A stretch of 31,306 nucleotides of DNA from an uncultured Lachnobacterium sp. (GCA_900550545.1 URSS01000032.1:1-31306); one strand, 5' to 3'; shown: positions 14,009 through 21,920, counted from the stretch's first letter. Program-made: numbers and translations. The notes: generated by a model from the letters alone, not told the origin.

Positions 14009-15415
14009 ATGAGAGAAAAAAGCCAAGTAGAAGATATTGACCGCAGCATCTATGACATCCGTGATGAGGAAAAAGATGCGTATCGTATGGAAGAGGGACT
14101 GACTCCACAGATCGTGGACAAGCTGTCCAAAGAAAAGGGAGATCCGGTATGGATGCAGCAGTTTCGCCTTCAGTCATTACAGATTTATAATGAAATGCCA
14201 ATTCCAGACTGGGGTCCGTCCATTGAAGGTCTGGATATGGATCACATTGCCACGTATGTACGTCCGAACACAAAAATGCAGGGCTCATGGAAAGATGTGC
14301 CGGAAGACATCAAGGATACATTTGAACGTCTGGGAATCCCACAGGCAGAGAGAAAATCACTTGCCGGTGTAGGCGCACAGTATGATTCGGAACTGGTCTA
14401 TCATAATGTCAAAGACGAAGTTGCAGCACAGGGCGTTGTATATACCGATATGGAGAGTGCGTTAAAGGGCGAATATGCCGATATGGTGCACAAGTATTTT
14501 ATGAAACTTGTCACTCCGCACGATCATAAATTTGCCGCTTTGCACGGTGCGGTGTGGTCCGGCGGATCGTTTGTGTATGTGCCAAAGGGAGTACAGGTAT
14601 CCATCCCGTTACAGTCGTACTTCCGCCTCAACGCAAAAGGCGCAGGACAGTTTGAGCATACACTGATCATTGTGGATGAAGGCGCGAGCCTGCATTTCAT
14701 CGAGGGATGTTCCGCTCCTAAGTATAATGTAGCCAATCTTCATGCCGGATGTGTAGAACTTTATGTCAAGAAAAATGCAAAGCTGCGTTATTCTACAATC
14801 GAAAACTGGTCAAAGAATATGTACAATTTGAATACCAAGAGAGCTTCGGTCGAAGAAGGCGGAACCATTGAATGGGTTTCCGGTTCTTTCGGTTCTCACG
14901 TAGGCTGCCTGTACCCGATGAGTATTTTAAAGGGAGAAGGCGCCAAGATGGAATTTACCGGTGTAACATTTGCCGGAAAGGGCCAGAACCTGGATACCGG
15001 AGCAAAAGTTGTGCATGCGGCACCAAACACAAGCTCCTACATGAATACCCGTTCCATCAGCAAGGATGGTGGAATCAGCACGTTCCGAAGCAGTGTGGTC
15101 GTTGCAAAAGAGGCAAAGAAATCCAAATCCGCGGTATCCTGTCAGTCACTGATGTTGGATTCCGAGTCGCGTTCGGATACGATACCGGCAATGGATATCC
15201 GCACCAAAGATGCAGCAGTGGGACATGAGGCAAAAATCGGAAGTATCAGTGACGATGCCGTATTTTATCTGATGTCACGAGGCATGAGCGAGGAAGATGC
15301 CAGAGCATTGCTTGTCAGCGGATTTGCAGACAACGTATCAAAGGAACTTCCTCTGGAATATGCAGTAGAGATGAATAATCTGATTCGTCTTGAAATGAAG
15401 GGCAGTATTGGATAG
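14009..15415 (+). CDS. sufB: Fe-S cluster assembly scaffold SufB
   Basis: This 468-residue core scaffold of the SufBC2D complex assembles nascent clusters and passes them on. The N-terminal helical region has LTPQIVDKLSKEKGDP. The parallel beta-helix core contains the family blocks VWSGGSFVYVPKGVQV and EGCSAPKY. The conserved C-terminal segment has GHEAKIGSISDDAVFYLMSRG and SGFADNV. Length is typical. AAAGG lies upstream of the ATG and the gap to sufC is 17 bp. Confidence 0.95.
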   Translation: MREKSQVEDIDRSIYDIRDEEKDAYRMEEGLTPQIVDKLSKEKGDPVWMQQFRLQSLQIYNEMPIPDWGPSIEGLDMDHIATYVRPNTKMQGSWKDVPEDIKDTFERLGIPQAERKSLAGVGAQYDSELVYHNVKDEVAAQGVVYTDMESALKGEYADMVHKYFMKLVTPHDHKFAALHGAVWSGGSFVYVPKGVQVSIPLQSYFRLNAKGAGQFEHTLIIVDEGASLHFIEGCSAPKYNVANLHAGCVELYVKKNAKLRYSTIENWSKNMYNLNTKRASVEEGGTIEWVSGSFGSHVGCLYPMSILKGEGAKMEFTGVTFAGKGQNLDTGAKVVHAAPNTSSYMNTRSISKDGGISTFRSSVVVAKEAKKSKSAVSCQSLMLDSESRSDTIPAMDIRTKDAAVGHEAKIGSISDDAVFYLMSRGMSEEDARALLVSGFADNVSKELPLEYAVEMNNLIRLEMKGSIG

Positions 15416-15432
15416 TTATCAGGAGGGTAAAA

Positions 15433-16341
15433 ATGACAGAAATGACGATTAATAAACTCCCATCGAAGACCTGGTACTGGCTGAAGGTCAACGAGACAAA
15501 GCTCCCATGGGATTTTGAACATACAACAGAACTTCCGGAGGAAAATATATCTGCCGGCCAGGAAGAGACCGCGCGTTTTTCTATTACGGGAGAGGGTGAA
15601 TACAGCAGTAAAAAAATCAACATACATGCAGCAAAAGGCGAGACAACAACGGTATTTATGGATTATGCACCAACCGGCAAGCTTGCGGTTTATACGAACC
15701 TGACACTTGAGGAGGATGCACACATTCGTCTGATCCAGTTGCAGCACAGCGCAGAGGATTCGCTTGTATACAATGCGATTCAGGGAACCTGTGAGAAAAA
15801 TGCGCAGATCGAGCTAGTGCAGATTTATATGGGAAAAGGCGATATTTATTCGGATACTACAATTGCATTGAATGGTGATCGAAGTGGTTTCAAGAGTGAT
15901 ATCGGATATATTGGCCAGCATACGCATGTCATTGATATGAATGAAGTGGTCAATCACTTTGGAAAACATACGGAAAGTGAAATCAACGTAGCAGGAGCTT
16001 TGCGCGATGGTGCAAAGAAAATTTTCCGTGGAACGATTGACTTTAAGACAGGTGCTGCAGATTCGGTTGGAAATGAGCAGGAGACGGTGCTTATGCTGGG
16101 CGATGATGTGGAAAACAAAACCATTCCGGTTATTTTATGCTCGGAAGAAAATGTGGTTGGAAACCATGGCGCAACAATCGGCGAACTGGATGAAGATACC
16201 ATGTTTTATTTTGCAAGCAGAGGCATTGACAAAGAACAGGCAGAGAATATTATGGCACGCGCCAGCATTGAGCGCCTGAAAGGACTGATCGCAGATGACA
16301 AATTTGCTGCAATCATAGATGAAGAACTTGGGGAGGTGTAA
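15433..16341 (+). CDS. sufD: Fe-S cluster assembly protein SufD (short form)
   Basis: The 302-residue SufB/SufD-family protein pairs with SufB on the SufC dimer. The C-terminal block ENVVGNHGATIGELDEDTMFYFASRGIDKEQAENIM is the family hallmark. It is about 100 residues shorter than typical SufD (roughly 400): the N-terminal helical domain is reduced, with the beta-helix starting soon after the W-rich start (LPSKTWYWLKVNETKLPWDF). Shortened SufD is seen in Clostridia, so this is likely natural and not a truncation; the strong AGGAGGG and clean context support the start. It sits 17 bp after sufB, and sufS begins one base after its stop codon. Confidence 0.88.
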   Translation: MTEMTINKLPSKTWYWLKVNETKLPWDFEHTTELPEENISAGQEETARFSITGEGEYSSKKINIHAAKGETTTVFMDYAPTGKLAVYTNLTLEEDAHIRLIQLQHSAEDSLVYNAIQGTCEKNAQIELVQIYMGKGDIYSDTTIALNGDRSGFKSDIGYIGQHTHVIDMNEVVNHFGKHTESEINVAGALRDGAKKIFRGTIDFKTGAADSVGNEQETVLMLGDDVENKTIPVILCSEENVVGNHGATIGELDEDTMFYFASRGIDKEQAENIMARASIERLKGLIADDKFAAIIDEELGEV

Positions 16342-16342
16342 C

Positions 16343-17584
16343 ATGACGGATTATAGAAAGGATTTTCCTTTGCTGACATCCATCGGTACTCCGGAAAATG
16401 CGTCCATAGGGCACGACTGGATATACATTGATAATGCTGCCACCTCGCAGCGCCCACAGTGTGTCATAGATGCAGAGACAGATTTTTATACAAAGCATAA
16501 TGCGAATCCATTGCGCGGAAATTATCCCCTCAGCATGGAAGCGACAGATTTGTACGAGAATGCCCGCAAGGCAGTGCGTGATTTTATTGGCGCAAAATCC
16601 GCGCGGGAAATTGTTTTCACAAGAAATACGACCGAAAGTATCAATCTGGTAGCATACAGCTATGGCCTGAATCATGTGGAGGCAGGCGATGAGATTCTTG
16701 TGTCCATTATGGAACATCACAGCAATCTGCTCCCGTGGCAGATGGTTGCAAGACAGACCGGAGCGACGCTCCGCTTTATGGAATGCCGTCCGGACGGTTC
16801 GTTGGATCTGGATGAAGTGCGCCAGCAGATTACGGAGAAAACGAAAATTGTTGCTATCGCACAGGTATCCAATGTGCTGGGACGCGAGAATCCGGTGAAG
16901 GAGATTGCTGCAATGGCACACGAGAAAAATGCGGTAATCGTTGTGGACGGCGCACAGAGCACACCACATATGGCGGTCAATGTGCAGGATATGGATGCGG
17001 ATTTCTTTGCTTTTTCCGGACATAAGCTTTTTGGACCGATGGGAATTGGTGTCTTATACGGAAAGAAAAAATTGTTGAAAGCGATGCCACCATTTCTTTC
17101 TGGAGGAGAGATGATCGATTCGGTGACAAGAGAGGGTGCAAAATATGCCGAACTTCCGCATAAGTTTGAGGCTGGAACGGTAAATGCGGCCGGCGCTGCC
17201 GCATTACACGCAGCAATCCAATATGTGCAGTCCGTTGGATTTGAAACGATGCAGAAACAGGAACTGGCGGTGACAAAGCGTGCGTTTGATGGACTGAAAG
17301 CGATTCCGCATGTTCACGTATTAGGATCGGATAAAGCGGAAGAACATACAGGTATTCTTACATTTACCATCGATGATGTACATCCACACGATGTGAGCGA
17401 AATTCTGATCTCTGATGGAATCTGTGTCCGTGCAGGGCATCATTGCGCACAGCCGCTGCTCAATCATCTGGGGATCAGTTCTGCAACACGTGCAAGTTTT
17501 ATGTTCTATAATACAGAAGAAGAAGCAGACTTATTCGTACAAAGCATCGCAAGTATAAGGGAGCGAATGGGATATGGAAAATAG
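16343..17584 (+). CDS. sufS: Cysteine desulfurase SufS
   Basis: This 413-residue class II PLP desulfurase is dedicated to the Suf pathway. YIDNAATSQRP near residue 28 is typical. The PLP lysine is Lys228 in FSGHKLFGPMGIG, and the persulfide Cys368 is in RAGHHCAQPL, the rigid short loop that marks SufS rather than NifS/IscS. The ATG at 16343 is preceded by GGGGAGGTG inside the end of sufD. The last 11 bp overlap sufU, indicating coupled translation with the partner that accepts its persulfide. Confidence 0.95.
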   Translation: MTDYRKDFPLLTSIGTPENASIGHDWIYIDNAATSQRPQCVIDAETDFYTKHNANPLRGNYPLSMEATDLYENARKAVRDFIGAKSAREIVFTRNTTESINLVAYSYGLNHVEAGDEILVSIMEHHSNLLPWQMVARQTGATLRFMECRPDGSLDLDEVRQQITEKTKIVAIAQVSNVLGRENPVKEIAAMAHEKNAVIVVDGAQSTPHMAVNVQDMDADFFAFSGHKLFGPMGIGVLYGKKKLLKAMPPFLSGGEMIDSVTREGAKYAELPHKFEAGTVNAAGAAALHAAIQYVQSVGFETMQKQELAVTKRAFDGLKAIPHVHVLGSDKAEEHTGILTFTIDDVHPHDVSEILISDGICVRAGHHCAQPLLNHLGISSATRASFMFYNTEEEADLFVQSIASIRERMGYGK

Positions 17585-18032
17585 AAGTTTTTATAATGAA
17601 ATACTGACAGAACACAATGTGCGTCCGGAATTCAAACACGACATGGAGGACGCGGATATTGTTCTTGAGGGTGTGAATCCGAGCTGCGGAGATGATATTT
17701 TTCTGAAGTTAAAAACAGAGGGGGATACCATTGTAGACGGCGCTTTTGTCGGGGATGGCTGTGCAATCTCTCAGGCTTCTGCAGATATTATGCTTGGAAT
17801 GGTTATCGGACGGAAGAAGGAAGAGGCCCTGGAGATGGGAAAAATTTTCATGAAAATGATCAAAGGCGAAGCCAGTGAGGATGAAATTGATTCACTCGAA
17901 GAGGCGTCCGCACTTCGGGATATTGCCCATATGCCGGCGCGTGTCAAATGTGCAGTTCTTGGATGGAGAACGTTAAAGGAAGCGTTGTTAGGTGAAGACG
18001 CGGATGACGATGAAGATGATGAGGACTGGTAA
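17574..18032 (+). CDS. sufU: Zinc-dependent sulfurtransferase SufU
   Basis: The 152-residue IscU-like protein is, in Gram-positive bacteria, a zinc protein that accepts persulfide from SufS and hands sulfur to SufBCD. The ligands are visible as Cys38 and Asp40 (NPSCGDD), Cys63 (GDGCAISQAS) and Cys126 (RVKCAVLGW). The 18-20-residue insertion between the second and third cysteine regions that separates SufU from IscU is present (MIKGEASEDEIDSLEE). The C-terminus is a striking acidic tail, EDADDDEDDEDW. It overlaps sufS by 11 bp and closes the operon. Confidence 0.93.
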   Translation: MENRSFYNEILTEHNVRPEFKHDMEDADIVLEGVNPSCGDDIFLKLKTEGDTIVDGAFVGDGCAISQASADIMLGMVIGRKKEEALEMGKIFMKMIKGEASEDEIDSLEEASALRDIAHMPARVKCAVLGWRTLKEALLGEDADDDEDDEDW

Positions 18033-18039
18033 GAAGAAA

Positions 18040-18086
18040 AATCTTGCTAAGCAGGGGATTCCCCTACTTGGCAAGATTATTTTTTT
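18040..18086. terminator. Bidirectional terminator between sufU and the hemerythrin gene
   Basis: AATCTTGC (18040-18047) pairs with GCAAGATT (18071-18078) around an inner AGGGGA/CCCCT stem. T-rich tails lie on the plus side (18080-18086) and, read on the minus strand, after the other arm. The stop codon of the minus-strand hemerythrin gene (18064-18066) lies inside the hairpin. Confidence 0.82.
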
Positions 18087-18903
18087 GCATGTACTCTCCG
18101 ATTTTCTTATCAGAGCCTAGGATATGATTGGACAGCCAGCTGAGAAGAAAATCAACAAGTTCGATCAGATAGTCCTGCTGGTTGTCATCCATATTGTCAA
18201 GATCCGACAGATCAATCTCCACCAGACGTTCCACAAATGCCGTATGTGCACGCTTTTGAGCTTCTAGTTCCGGATAGTGAATACGTTCCATTAAGGCTTC
18301 CTCATCATGAAAATGAAATTCCGTATATTCCCGTAACTGGGTGAGTAATTGCATGATTTCATCGTATTTGTCATGAAGAAGTTCTTCATGAATCAGGTCG
18401 TTTGTCTCCCGGATAATATCGAAAAGCCGTTGATGCTGGTCATCTACGGACTGGATTCCTGTTTTGAATGCATCGGTAAAGGCGAATGGGTCGCTTGCTT
18501 TTTCAGTTTTGGACGGAAGTTTTCCAATCATAATATCGCTGCTTAAAATATGGTTAAAAAGCCAGTGGGCAAGATAGTTAAGCAATGTCTGCAGTGATTC
18601 GCGGGCTGCATCTGCCGATGATGTATCTGGTACAAATGTATTTATTTTTTTGGTAAAAGCGGCGTGCTCTTTGCGTTGCAATGGAAGTTCCGGATCGGAA
18701 ATGCTTTCCATATAGGTCTCTTCGTGTGCAAAGTGTGTAGCTGCATAATCTTTCAGATCTGCAATGAGATTATTTGCAACAGGTGTTACATCTGCGGATT
18801 CGTCAGCGAGCCGGATGGCTTCGTTGAGCATTTGAAATAAGCGACGGTGTTCGTCATCAATTTCGTCAATATGAATCAGGCAGTCTTCTGTAAATTCGTA
18901 CAT
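18064..18903 (-). CDS. Tandem two-domain bacteriohemerythrin
   Basis: The 279-residue cytosolic protein has two hemerythrin four-helix domains in tandem, each with a full set of di-iron ligands. The first has His19, His57/Glu61, His80, His118 and Asp123; the second has His157, His197/Glu201, His220, His250 and Asp255. Hemerythrins bind O2 reversibly, and some bind NO or store iron. Beside Fe-S assembly genes, a role in scavenging oxygen or handling iron is plausible but inferred. The domains are joined by a short charged linker (GKLPSKTEKASDPFAF) and probably arose by duplication. GGGGAGG lies before the ATG. It is transcribed convergently to the suf operon. Confidence 0.9.
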   Translation of the reverse strand: MYEFTEDCLIHIDEIDDEHRRLFQMLNEAIRLADESADVTPVANNLIADLKDYAATHFAHEETYMESISDPELPLQRKEHAAFTKKINTFVPDTSSADAARESLQTLLNYLAHWLFNHILSSDIMIGKLPSKTEKASDPFAFTDAFKTGIQSVDDQHQRLFDIIRETNDLIHEELLHDKYDEIMQLLTQLREYTEFHFHDEEALMERIHYPELEAQKRAHTAFVERLVEIDLSDLDNMDDNQQDYLIELVDFLLSWLSNHILGSDKKIGEYMQKNNLAK

Positions 18904-18996
18904 ATGTCATACCTCCCCTTGGTACATGATTTTTGACCATCATATCACAATTTTACAGAAACGGATAGTCTTTGTTCATGAGTTTCAAAAAAGTAG

Positions 18997-19025
18997 TTGA
19001 CAGTAAGCAGGAAAGGGTGTATATT
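18997..19025 (+). promoter_or_regulatory. Promoter of cysK
   Basis: TTGACA (18997-19002), a 17-bp spacer and TATATT (19020-19025). The leader of about 75 nt carries AATCCCTA at 19040-19047, similar to the ATTCCCCTA half-site before the second rrf2 gene, so an Rrf2-type regulator could act here (weak inference). Confidence 0.75.
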
Positions 19026-19105
19026 CAATACAACAAATTAATCCCTAGTAACCGAGTATGAAAATAAGGAATTAAAAATGGAACGATAAAATTGGAGGTT
19101 GGATC

Positions 19106-20038
19106 ATGGGACATATTTACGAAGGAACATTAGGTTTAATTGGTAATACACCATTAGTAGAATTGACACATATTGAGAAGAAGTTTGGTTTAAAATCAAG
19201 ATTACTTGCAAAGCTGGAGTACTTTAATCCGGCTGGATCTGTTAAGGACCGTATCGCAAAAGAAATGATCGAGCAGGCAGAGGCAGACGGAAAATTAAAG
19301 CCAGGCTCTACCATTATCGAGCCGACATCCGGAAACACCGGAATCGGACTCGCAGCAATCGCAGCAGCAAAAGGATACAGACTGATCATCGTTCTTCCTG
19401 AGACAATGAGTATTGAGCGCCGAAACATCATCAAAGCGTATGGTGCAGAATTGGTTCTCTCTGATGGAAGCAAGGGAATGAAGGGAGCAATTGCAAAGGC
19501 TGAGGAATTACATCAGGAGATTCCGGATAGCTTCATCCCATCTCAGTTTGAGAATCCTGCAAACCCTGCAGCACACAGAAAGACAACCGGACCGGAGATC
19601 TGGGAAGATACTGACGGAAAAGTAGATGCATTTGTAGCTGGTGTTGGAACCGGTGGAACGATTTCAGGTGTTGGTGAATTCTTAAAGAGCAAGAACCCGG
19701 ATGTAAAGATCGTTGCTGTTGAGCCTGCAACTTCTGCAGTATTATCTACCGGCCAGGCAGGACCACACAAGATTCAGGGTATCGGAGCCGGATTCGTACC
19801 AGACACATTAAATACAGAAGTATATGATGAAATTATCCCGGTAAGCAATGAAGATTCTTTCGAATATGGAAAGGTCATTGCAAAAGAGGAAGGTGTATTA
19901 GTTGGTATTTCTTCTGGTGCAGCACTTTATGCAGCACTTGAAGTTGCAAAACGTCCGGAATTCGAAGGCAAGACGGTTGTAGCATTATTGCCGGATAGTG
20001 GAGACCGCTACTACTCTACTGATTTATTTAAAGACTGA
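19106..20038 (+). CDS. cysK: Cysteine synthase (O-acetylserine sulfhydrylase)
   Basis: This 310-residue PLP enzyme joins sulfide with O-acetylserine to give cysteine, the substrate of the NifS and SufS desulfurases encoded nearby. The PLP lysine is Lys47 in NPAGSVKDRI. The substrate loop TSGNTGIGLA, the phosphate-binding GVGTGGTISGVG and the C-terminal SSGAAL are all intact. Length is standard for CysK. GGAGG precedes the ATG. It has its own promoter, and a hairpin duplication beginning within its last codons ends in a terminator. Confidence 0.95.
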   Translation: MGHIYEGTLGLIGNTPLVELTHIEKKFGLKSRLLAKLEYFNPAGSVKDRIAKEMIEQAEADGKLKPGSTIIEPTSGNTGIGLAAIAAAKGYRLIIVLPETMSIERRNIIKAYGAELVLSDGSKGMKGAIAKAEELHQEIPDSFIPSQFENPANPAAHRKTTGPEIWEDTDGKVDAFVAGVGTGGTISGVGEFLKSKNPDVKIVAVEPATSAVLSTGQAGPHKIQGIGAGFVPDTLNTEVYDEIIPVSNEDSFEYGKVIAKEEGVLVGISSGAALYAALEVAKRPEFEGKTVVALLPDSGDRYYSTDLFKD

Positions 20039-20182
20039 ATCACATCGTAGATGTGATTCCTACGCACGCTATATTGCGAAGCAATTTTACATGTAGCGTG
20101 CTCTATAGACTGAATCACATCGTAGATGTGATTCCTACGCACACTGCATCGCGAAGCGATTCTATATGCAGTGTGCTTTTTT
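20032..20182 (+). repeat. Tandem duplication of a two-hairpin module after cysK
   Basis: A 36-bp segment at 20032-20067 recurs exactly at 20107-20142 (period 75 bp), and the first copy includes the cysK stop codon. Each copy has a perfect hairpin GAATCACATC-GTA-GATGTGATTC, followed by a second hairpin. The second hairpins differ in sequence but keep pairing: GCACGCTA/TAGCGTGC with inner ATTGC-GAA-GCAAT in copy 1, GCACACTGCA/TGCAGTGTGC with inner ATCGC-GAA-GCGAT in copy 2. The differences are compensatory, so structure has been maintained since duplication or the copies come from a hairpin family. Confidence 0.85.
20139..20182 (+). terminator. Terminator of cysK (second copy of the hairpin module)
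   Basis: GCACACTGCA (20139-20148) with TGCAGTGTGC (20167-20176), then six T. The first copy (stem 20064-20071/20094-20101) lacks a T-run, so termination should occur at the second. Confidence 0.8.
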
Positions 20183-20206
20183 AATATAACTTTAATCTTT
20201 TATCCA

Positions 20207-20235
20207 TTTTGTTTTCACAGAAGGTAAGTTATAAT
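20207..20235 (+). promoter_or_regulatory. Likely promoter of the small alarmone synthetase gene
   Basis: TTTTGT (20207-20212), a 17-bp spacer and a perfect TATAAT (20230-20235). The -35 box is weak. Confidence 0.5.
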
Positions 20236-20306
20236 TGAACCATACAGGTAGTGGAATAGTTATCTGATCAAAAGATGAAATACACATACACATGGAGATA
20301 CAGATT

Positions 20307-21101
20307 ATGATAGATAAAAACATGAATACTTATGTAGAACAGGCTATGGATACTCTTGTGCGTCACAGCCTGATGTCCGATGAGTTCCTTGATTTTGTAA
20401 AAGATAATACAAAACCATTAGATACTCTTATGGCTTATTACCGATGTGCAATCATGGAGGTAGAAACAAAGTTCAAAGTATTGAATGAGCAGTTCTCCCT
20501 CGAGTATGACCGCAATCCAATCGAGTCAATTAAGACTCGTGTGAAATCCATGGATGGCATTATTAAAAAAGTGCGCAAAAAAGAACTCCCGCTGACATTG
20601 GAAGCCATCGAGGAAAATATCAACGATATTGCAGGTGTTCGGGTGGTGTGCTCCTTCCCGGAAGATATCTATTTGCTGGCAGACTGTCTTTTGCGGCAGG
20701 ACGATATTCGCCTGATTGAGAAAAAGGATTACATTCAAAAGCCAAAAGAAAGTGGATACCGCAGTTTGCATCTGATTGTTGCAGTTCCAATTTTCCTCCA
20801 GAACGAAAAGCGTGAGATGAAAGTCGAAGTACAGCTGCGTACGATTGCGATGGATTTCTGGGCAAGCCTGGAACATAAAGTGCGTTATAAGAAAAATGTT
20901 CCGCCGGAAGAGGCGGAGCAGCTGGCGCAGGAACTCTCTGAATGTGCAGAAGTGAGCGCTGCTTTGGATCGACGCATGCAGGATATTCGAAATCATCTGG
21001 CAGCTGTAACCGAGGCACAGACAAATACGAAAAAAAGAGAACCGCTTCGCCTGACAGGACCGCTTGGATTGCATGCCATTCATCAGAAAAATGATTTTTG
21101 A
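20307..21101 (+). CDS. Small alarmone synthetase (RelQ/YjbM-like GTP pyrophosphokinase)
   Basis: The 264-residue single-domain synthetase transfers pyrophosphate from ATP to GDP or GTP to make (p)ppGpp. RelA/SpoT synthetase motifs are visible: IAGVRV (108-113), KESGYRSLHL (147-156), EVQLRT with the catalytic Glu (174-179) and FWASLEHK (184-191). The N-terminal HD hydrolase domain and the C-terminal TGS/ACT domains of long Rel enzymes are absent, so activity should be set by expression or allostery. A C-terminal extension after residue 230 is rich in Lys/Thr and ends HAIHQKNDF. The ATG at 20307 is chosen because GGAGA lies 8 nt upstream; the ATG at 20292 has no ribosome binding site. Confidence 0.88.
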   Translation: MIDKNMNTYVEQAMDTLVRHSLMSDEFLDFVKDNTKPLDTLMAYYRCAIMEVETKFKVLNEQFSLEYDRNPIESIKTRVKSMDGIIKKVRKKELPLTLEAIEENINDIAGVRVVCSFPEDIYLLADCLLRQDDIRLIEKKDYIQKPKESGYRSLHLIVAVPIFLQNEKREMKVEVQLRTIAMDFWASLEHKVRYKKNVPPEEAEQLAQELSECAEVSAALDRRMQDIRNHLAAVTEAQTNTKKREPLRLTGPLGLHAIHQKNDF

Positions 21102-21126
21102 AAAAAGAAACGGCCTATGCTATAAT
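21098..21126 (+). promoter_or_regulatory. Promoter of the CarD-like gene
   Basis: TTGAAA (21098-21103), a 17-bp spacer and a perfect TATAAT (21121-21126) with an extended TG. The -35 box overlaps the stop codon of the alarmone synthetase gene, so the two transcription units abut. Confidence 0.75.
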
Positions 21127-21172
21127 AAAAAAGCATTGTTTGCAGAATTGATACATTGAGGTGGATGAGGAC

Positions 21173-21463
21173 ATGTTTGAAAAAAAGCAGATTATTTACA
21201 GTGAAACGCAAGGCGTATGCCGGGTAGACAATATCGTATCACTTTCCGCCACAAAAGGAGTGCCGGGCGTGCCATATTATGTGCTCCGCTCCGTCTTTGA
21301 TGCAGACAAGGTATCCTATATTCCGGTAGACCATCATCAGGTTGTACTTCGGGAGCTTTTTACCAGAGAAGAAGCGCAGGCGCTGATTGGAACAGAGGAA
21401 CTTGAACGGGATGAGAAATTAAAAGAAGCAGTAGAGTACGTTTTACATAATAAGGAGGGCTAG
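21173..21463 (+). CDS. Mini CarD/CdnL-like transcription factor
   Basis: The 96-residue protein resembles the N-terminal RNA-polymerase-interacting domain of CarD/CdnL and of TRCF (MFEKKQIIYSETQGVCRVDNI, then PGVPYYVLRSVFD and YIPVD, about residues 1-60). A short helical tail (FTREEAQALIG, then a Glu/Lys-rich helix) follows. Full CarD proteins are about 160 residues, so most of the DNA-binding helical domain is missing. It may bind the RNA polymerase beta subunit, but with a reduced DNA contact. The ATG at 21173 follows GAGGTGG at 8-nt spacing; a GTG four codons upstream overlaps that site. The next gene starts two bases after the stop codon. Confidence 0.72.
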   Translation: MFEKKQIIYSETQGVCRVDNIVSLSATKGVPGVPYYVLRSVFDADKVSYIPVDHHQVVLRELFTREEAQALIGTEELERDEKLKEAVEYVLHNKEG

Positions 21464-21464
21464 A

Positions 21465-21845
21465 ATGGCGCAGCAGCAGGCAGTGCATAAGTTCGTACTG
21501 GGAAACAAAGAACTGGAAGGAAAAGTTGCTGAGTTTCAGTATGACAAGGGCTGGTATAGTATCACAGATATCGTTGGTGAAGAACGCAATGTGATTTATA
21601 AATCAAGAAATGCACAGGAAGCATATATGAAGTGGAATGTGTATATTGGACGGAAAAAGGAGCGTGTAATTCCGGATGACCGCCGCAAGGCAAATCAGGA
21701 GAAAAACGAACCGGGAAATCGCCCACAGCGAGAGAATCATGAAACCAGAGACCGCAGTGAGAATGAAAATAATGGTCGACATGATAATTACAGAAGACGC
21801 CGGAGAGATAACCGGCGAGACCGTCAGGTGCAGGAACAGGAATAA
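21465..21845 (+). CDS. Hypothetical protein with Arg-rich disordered tail
   Basis: The 126-residue protein has a compact N-terminal part (residues 1-70: VHKFVLGNKELEGKVAEFQY, then KGWYSITDIVGEERNVIYKS). The tail is low-complexity, very rich in Arg, Asn, Glu and Asp (including YRRRRRDNRRDRQVQEQE). The tail suggests nucleic acid or ribosome binding; I do not recognise a family. A good AAGGAGG stands before the ATG, and the gene is two bases from the CarD-like gene, so both are surely cotranscribed. A terminator follows five bases after the stop codon. Confidence 0.75.
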   Translation: MAQQQAVHKFVLGNKELEGKVAEFQYDKGWYSITDIVGEERNVIYKSRNAQEAYMKWNVYIGRKKERVIPDDRRKANQEKNEPGNRPQRENHETRDRSENENNGRHDNYRRRRRDNRRDRQVQEQE

Positions 21846-21849
21846 GAGA

Positions 21850-21890
21850 AAGCATCGTTTGCAGAGTCGATTTGCAGACGATGCTTTTTG
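21850..21890. terminator. Bidirectional terminator between the Arg-rich gene and tRNA-Ser
   Basis: AAGCATCG (21850-21857) pairs with CGATGCTT (21879-21886), extended by TGCA pairs inside, with TTTTT on the plus side and TTTCTCTT on the minus side. It serves the CarD-like operon and the convergent tRNA gene. Confidence 0.8.
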
Positions 21891-21920
21891 TTGTACGCAA
21901 TAATTATGCGCTTTATATAG

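Noticed and set aside
13380..14288. 302-codon open frame antisense to sufC and the start of sufB
   Set aside because: The translation is rich in Cys, His, Phe and Ser with no motif, and the opposite strand encodes unambiguous SufC and SufB.
20032..20142. CRISPR array
   Set aside because: There are only two copies of a palindromic unit that includes the cysK stop codon, and the intervening sequence is itself a hairpin. No cas genes are near.
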